Shown: positions 6,629-9,928 of the stretch, piece by piece | Numbering within the stretch: position 1 is the first letter of the stretch | Layout: each line of letters opens with the position of its first letter | Source: Deltaproteobacteria bacterium | GTDB taxonomy: Bacteria > Myxococcota > UBA796 > SXON01 | Direction of reading: 5' to 3' | Assembly: GCA_947483545.1 (NCBI GenBank) | Contig: CANKNP010000190.1 | Location: 1-9,928 of the forward strand | Length of the DNA: 9,928 nt | Translations under genes and position numbers: made by a program | Notes under the pieces: model-generated | What the model was told of the DNA's origin: nothing | The model's database searches: none | Seen by the model: only the letters and a program-made list of their open reading frames with translations

Positions 6629-7030
6629 TCAGGGGAGGTGGCGTGCGTAGATGGCACCCCAGCGACCCGTCGCCGCCCGTGCGAGGGGCTCGACCAGGGG
6701 CATCGCCAGGGGGTTGAGCTCGGATGCTTGAAGGACCGCGACGCCAAGCCCACCCAGCTCCGGATCGCTGAACCAGGGGGTGACCCAGCCCGGGAACCGC
6801 GGGTCGTCCGCAAACCGCTCAGCGAGGCAGATCGCCGCCCGCAGCGGCACCCAAGCGGGGGCGGCCTCCGATTCGGCGATCACGTGCAGCTTCTCCGCGA
6901 GATCGACGGGGTCGACCAGGGCTGCGCAGAGGGCTGGGTCTCGGACCCGCAGCGCCGCGAGCACCGGGTCGTCATTCTGCAGCGTCAGGGGTTCGGCGCT
7001 GGCGAGGAGGGGAAGGGCGAGGATCCACAT
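6629..7030 (-). CDS. Small exported helical protein, possibly HEAT-repeat-like
   Basis: This 133-residue protein starts with a short signal peptide (MWILALPLLASA, cleavage expected after residue 12) and should be exported. The remainder is predicted to be mostly helical, with a possible HEAT/ARM-like pairing of helices: RDPALCAALVDPVDLAEKL (30-48) and VPLRAAICLAERFADDP (61-77), each followed by a turn and an aromatic or proline. Two cysteines (35, 68) could form one disulfide. No enzyme motif is visible. The ATG follows the TAA of the metallopeptidase gene by two bases, so translation is probably coupled, and the Pro/Ala-rich gene starts 19 nt after its stop. It may be a partner or regulator of the upstream metallopeptidase. 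The export signal is clear; the HEAT assignment is tentative. Confidence 0.72.
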   Translation of the reverse strand: MWILALPLLASAEPLTLQNDDPVLAALRVRDPALCAALVDPVDLAEKLHVIAESEAAPAWVPLRAAICLAERFADDPRFPGWVTPWFSDPELGGLGVAVLQASELNPLAMPLVEPLARAATGRWGAIYARHLP

Positions 7031-7032
7031 GA

Positions 7033-8181
7033 TTAGTCAACCCCCACGTAGCGTTGAAGGATTCCGACCTGTTGATCGGAGAGGCGGTCCTGCCGGAGAC
7101 AATCCACGATGCTCGTACACACGGGGTACGGGAACATCAGGTTGTCGCCCAGGTCGTCCTCACAGTCGGAGTAGGACGTGCACTCCTCGGTGTCGTCCAG
7201 GGCGTCCCAATAGTCCCAGTTGGGGTACTCTGCCGGGTGGAAGAGGCCTAGGAAATGGCCGGTCTCATGCGCCATGGTCTCGCCCATGAGCAGCACCTCT
7301 TCGTCGCTGAACTTGCCGTTCTGGCCCGCATGGGCGAGCCAGGAGAGCTCGACCGCGGAGATCTCGGTGGCGAGCATCGGCCCTGGGATCCCGCCGGCCT
7401 CGCCGTAAATGTACGCATCGCCCGCGATCTCCTCGCCGATGACCATCAGCAGCGGGTAATCGACCTGCTGCTCCAGCAGCTCCTTGTACTCGTCCACACC
7501 CAGGTACGTGTCGGGCAGGCTCGGATCCACCGCGATGTCCGCATACTCGGTCGTGAGCGTGATGCCCCAGCTCGCATAGAGCTCGGTCCAGTAGGCGACG
7601 GCCGCCTCCACGCCCAGCACGACCTCCTCGTCCTCGCGCACCCCTTCGCAGTAGGCGATGATCGAGTGCACGGTTCCGACATCTTCCGCCAGGTCTTTCC
7701 TATAGAAGATCGTGACCTCCACGTCTTGATCTGCCTCCTGGCGGTAGCTCGCGTCCAGGGTGTCGCCCACAAGCGTCCATACCCCAGCGGCGACGGGCCC
7801 GTCCTCCTCGCGCACCGGCCAGTTCAGCGTGTTGGCGAACTCCGCGCCATAGACCGCCGAAGTCAGCGAATACTCGCTCCCCGTCCAGTCCTCCCAGGTC
7901 AGCACCGTGTTGCCATCCGGGTCGATCAGCTCTTCGGTGAAGTAGACGCCGTTGTTGCGATCGCCCGACTGCACGACCTGAAAGCGCTCACCCTCCTGGA
8001 CCTCGAAGTCCACCTCCAGGATACCCCGACCGTTGGAAGTGACCTGCTGAGTCTCCACCCGAAGGGTCTCGGCGGGCGCGGTGTCGTCGCCATCCCCACC
8101 CCCGTTGCAGCCGGCCAACATGCCCAGCGCGGCCAGGACGTACAGACCGCGGCGGGGGACAGGCGAGGGGGGCATGCGCAC
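7033..8181 (-). CDS. Metzincin-like zinc metallopeptidase lipoprotein
   Basis: The 382-residue precursor ends its signal with lipobox LAGC (Cys25), followed by a Gly/Asp linker (NGGGDGDDTAP), so it is a surface or periplasm-facing lipoprotein. Residues 40-163 look like a beta-sandwich domain (P-domain or PPC-like, inferred). Residues 165-382 are the peptidase: the full motif HETGHFLGLFH (305-315) supplies zinc ligands His305, His309 and His315 and the general base Glu306. NLMFPYP (347-353) gives the Met-turn at Met349. Four cysteines (334, 340, 355, 361) in an acidic loop flank the Met-turn and probably form disulfides. The substrate is unknown. The start may be GTG at 8181 or ATG at 8175 (two residues shorter); neither has a strong Shine-Dalgarno. 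The gene sits 35 nt after the helicase stop and 2 nt before the next gene, so it is likely in one transcript with both. Confidence 0.9.
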   Translation of the reverse strand: MRMPPSPVPRRGLYVLAALGMLAGCNGGGDGDDTAPAETLRVETQQVTSNGRGILEVDFEVQEGERFQVVQSGDRNNGVYFTEELIDPDGNTVLTWEDWTGSEYSLTSAVYGAEFANTLNWPVREEDGPVAAGVWTLVGDTLDASYRQEADQDVEVTIFYRKDLAEDVGTVHSIIAYCEGVREDEEVVLGVEAAVAYWTELYASWGITLTTEYADIAVDPSLPDTYLGVDEYKELLEQQVDYPLLMVIGEEIAGDAYIYGEAGGIPGPMLATEISAVELSWLAHAGQNGKFSDEEVLLMGETMAHETGHFLGLFHPAEYPNWDYWDALDDTEECTSYSDCEDDLGDNLMFPYPVCTSIVDCLRQDRLSDQQVGILQRYVGVD

Positions 8182-8216
8182 GGCGGCTCAGTATCTCGTC
8201 CCGGGGCTCCTCGGCG

Positions 8217-9928
8217 TCAGTCGATGACCAACACCTCATCCCGTGACACCGCCCGCAACAGATCGCCGAGCATGTCGCGCTTGGCGTCGTCTTCCTTGTA
8301 GACGTCCTTGAGCTGGCCGATCAGGTCTTTCGCCCGCCGGAAAGCGCCGACCAGATCGCCGCTCATGTCGGTCTCGGAGTCGATGAACAGGAGGCAGTCG
8401 TTGAAGCTGCGTCCCTCCGCCCACATCGCGCCGAAGGGGATCATCTCCGGGCACCAGGTCACGCCGAAGCCCGTCAGCCGCTCGGCCTCCACCACGGTCT
8501 TGCTCATGCGCACCTTGTTCGCGTCCCGCGCGGCGTTGAGCGCCTGGCCCTGAAGCCGAGCGCGTACCCGCACATTTCGCCCGAACTCTTTGTTGACCGC
8601 GCACAGCAACCCGAACAACGTCGGGCCTGTCAGCTCCTCCAACGCGCCCGACAGGATCAGCTCCGTGACGAAGATCTCCTCCATCTGGATGTGCGCGAGC
8701 ACCTTCGCGCCTGCGTTGAACGTCAGATCCGGCGCGAGGTAGCCGATCTCGACCAGGAACCGGATCCGGCCCTCGAACTCCAGCCAGGAACGATTCTCGA
8801 CGTCTTCCGCCCGACGTTCGAGCTTGTGGATGTCTTTCTCCCGCTTCTTCGCGCCAGGTTCGTCGGCCTGCGAACGCAAGCGCTCCGCATCGCCTTCCAG
8901 CCTGCGGGCTTCGGCCTGTCGCGCGAAGCTCAAGAAGCTCTTCTCGATGATGTCGCGCACCCGATCCAGCGGGTTCCGCGACAGCAGGTTGACGACCGAG
9001 TTGAACGACGGCGAGAAGCTCGACCGCACCGGCTCAGGTTGGCCCTGGAGCAGGCGTTGCAGCGCCTCGCGCATCTCGTCCCACTCGCCATGCTCCGCGC
9101 GAATGACGACATGGCCCTCGGTGTCCATGCCGCGACGACCGGCCCGACCCGCCTTCTGCAAGAACTCGCGGGTCGTCAATGGGCGCATCGAGGTGCCGTC
9201 GAACTTGCGGAGGCCGTCGAAGATCACGGTTCGCGCGGGCATGTTGATGCCCAGGGCGAACGTGCTGGTGCAGTAGAGCACGCGAACAAGCTTCCGCTCG
9301 TAGAGATCCTCCACCAGGGCCTTCACCTGCACGTGGCAGCCGGCGTGATGCCAGGCGACCCCGGCGAACAGCGCGTTCCGCAGGTCATCATCGATGAGCT
9401 GGGGGTTCTCGCGCTCAATGTCCCCGACGATGTTCTTGACCTGCTCCAGCTGCGCGTCGTCGAGGAGCGTCCCGCCGTCGAGCCGGTGCGTGAGCGAGCG
9501 CCCGTTCTGCTCGGTAAGCTTTCGCGAGAACACAAAGTACAAGCAGGGTAGTCCGTTCGCCTTCCATACAGCTTGCACCGCGTCCGAGTGGCTCGTGACC
9601 GGGCCGCTCTGCCGGGAGCCCCGCCCGCGCGGCCCTCGGTCGTCGCGGCGCTTCGGGGGAGGTGCCCGCTTCAAAAACCGCTGGTGCTCCTCGTCGTACT
9701 GCTGCGGCCGGACCATGCCCGTGTCCGAGCCGTACACCCAGAAATCCAGCGGGACGCTGCGTTGATCCTGGCGGATCACGACCATCTCCGTCTGCCGCAC
9801 CTCGCTCATCCACGCGGCGAACTGATTGGCGTTGGACAACGTGGCCGAGAGCCCGAGCACCTGCACCGACTTCGGCAGGTAGATCAACAGCTCCTCCCAG
9901 ACGGTGCCGCGCTCCTTGTCGTCCAGGA
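8217..9928 (-). CDS. Ski2-like DExH-box RNA helicase, C-terminal part (5' end beyond window)
   Basis: The 569 residues visible are the C-terminal portion of a superfamily 2 helicase of the Ski2/Mtr4/HelY type, which unwinds structured RNA using ATP. Numbering starts at the first full codon (9926). KERGTVWEE (4-12) lies where the segment just after the DExH box is expected. Motif III SAT is at 27-29, motif IV LYFVFSR at 129-135, HHAG at 193-196, motif V TSTFALGINMPART at 220-233, and motif VI QKAGRAGRRGMD at 257-268. A charged coiled-coil-like stretch (about 335-379) leads into a DSHCT-type helical C-terminus (about 395-569). A basic, Arg/Pro-rich insert at 86-110 separates the two RecA-like lobes. 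Motifs I and II and the true start lie right of the window; the TTG at 9887 is not a start, since the reading continues. It ends 35 nt before the metallopeptidase gene. Confidence 0.93.
   Translation of the reverse strand, partial: LDDKERGTVWEELLIYLPKSVQVLGLSATLSNANQFAAWMSEVRQTEMVVIRQDQRSVPLDFWVYGSDTGMVRPQQYDEEHQRFLKRAPPPKRRDDRGPRGRGSRQSGPVTSHSDAVQAVWKANGLPCLYFVFSRKLTEQNGRSLTHRLDGGTLLDDAQLEQVKNIVGDIERENPQLIDDDLRNALFAGVAWHHAGCHVQVKALVEDLYERKLVRVLYCTSTFALGINMPARTVIFDGLRKFDGTSMRPLTTREFLQKAGRAGRRGMDTEGHVVIRAEHGEWDEMREALQRLLQGQPEPVRSSFSPSFNSVVNLLSRNPLDRVRDIIEKSFLSFARQAEARRLEGDAERLRSQADEPGAKKREKDIHKLERRAEDVENRSWLEFEGRIRFLVEIGYLAPDLTFNAGAKVLAHIQMEEIFVTELILSGALEELTGPTLFGLLCAVNKEFGRNVRVRARLQGQALNAARDANKVRMSKTVVEAERLTGFGVTWCPEMIPFGAMWAEGRSFNDCLLFIDSETDMSGDLVGAFRRAKDLIGQLKDVYKEDDAKRDMLGDLLRAVSRDEVLVID

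Noticed and set aside
5548..6717. Plus-strand open frame of 389 codons across the hairpins and the Pro/Ala-rich gene
   Set aside because: It runs through the inverted repeats and reads as Gly/Arg-rich sequence. The opposite strand has a plausible start site, spacing and C-terminal domain.
6610..6813. N-terminal extension of the Pro/Ala-rich protein up to 6813
   Set aside because: It would overlap most of the small exported protein gene and gives Arg/Ser/Pro-rich sequence. The TTG at 6609 has a well-spaced ribosome site.

Overview
This is a GC-rich window, dense in genes, with strong G/C bias at third codon positions. The protein content suggests a Myxococcota-like (delta-proteobacterial) genome. 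Indicators are a lipoprotein whose mature end is a Gly/Asp linker ending in DDTAP, secreted Cys-rich proteins, a sensor kinase with a TPR domain outside the membrane, Pro/Ala-rich low-complexity proteins, and frequent GTG and TTG starts. The taxonomic call is an inference from style; no marker gene is present.

Left block, plus strand (60-3772). Three closely packed genes form a probable operon. The first encodes a secreted-then-anchored TPR protein with one membrane helix and a cytoplasmic histidine-kinase-like module. The second is a rhodanese-family sulfurtransferase with an intact CxxxxR loop. The third is a small Cys-rich lipoprotein that overlaps the rhodanese by ATGA. The transcript may begin left of the window.

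Middle, minus strand (3759-5531). A polytopic GT-C/YfhO-like membrane protein converges on the lipoprotein gene; the two coding ends overlap by 14 bp. Upstream of it lies a 181-bp spacer (5532-5712) with at least three strong hairpins. Two of these share the loop TACT, and the third is a 9-bp G/C stem.

Right block, minus strand (5713-9928). A Ski2-like DExH RNA helicase (N-terminus beyond the right edge) is followed, with gaps of 35, 2 and 19 nt, by three genes: a HExxHxxGxxH metallopeptidase lipoprotein, a small exported helical protein, and a Pro/Ala-rich protein with a conserved-looking C-terminal domain. The spacing suggests one transcript. The last three genes look like a secreted or envelope-associated set. 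The helicase is probably a housekeeping gene that happens to lie upstream.

No tRNA, rRNA, CRISPR array, transposase or phage gene was seen. The least explained parts are the TPR-kinase/rhodanese/lipoprotein operon, the metallopeptidase set with its unrecognised partners, and the hairpin cluster.
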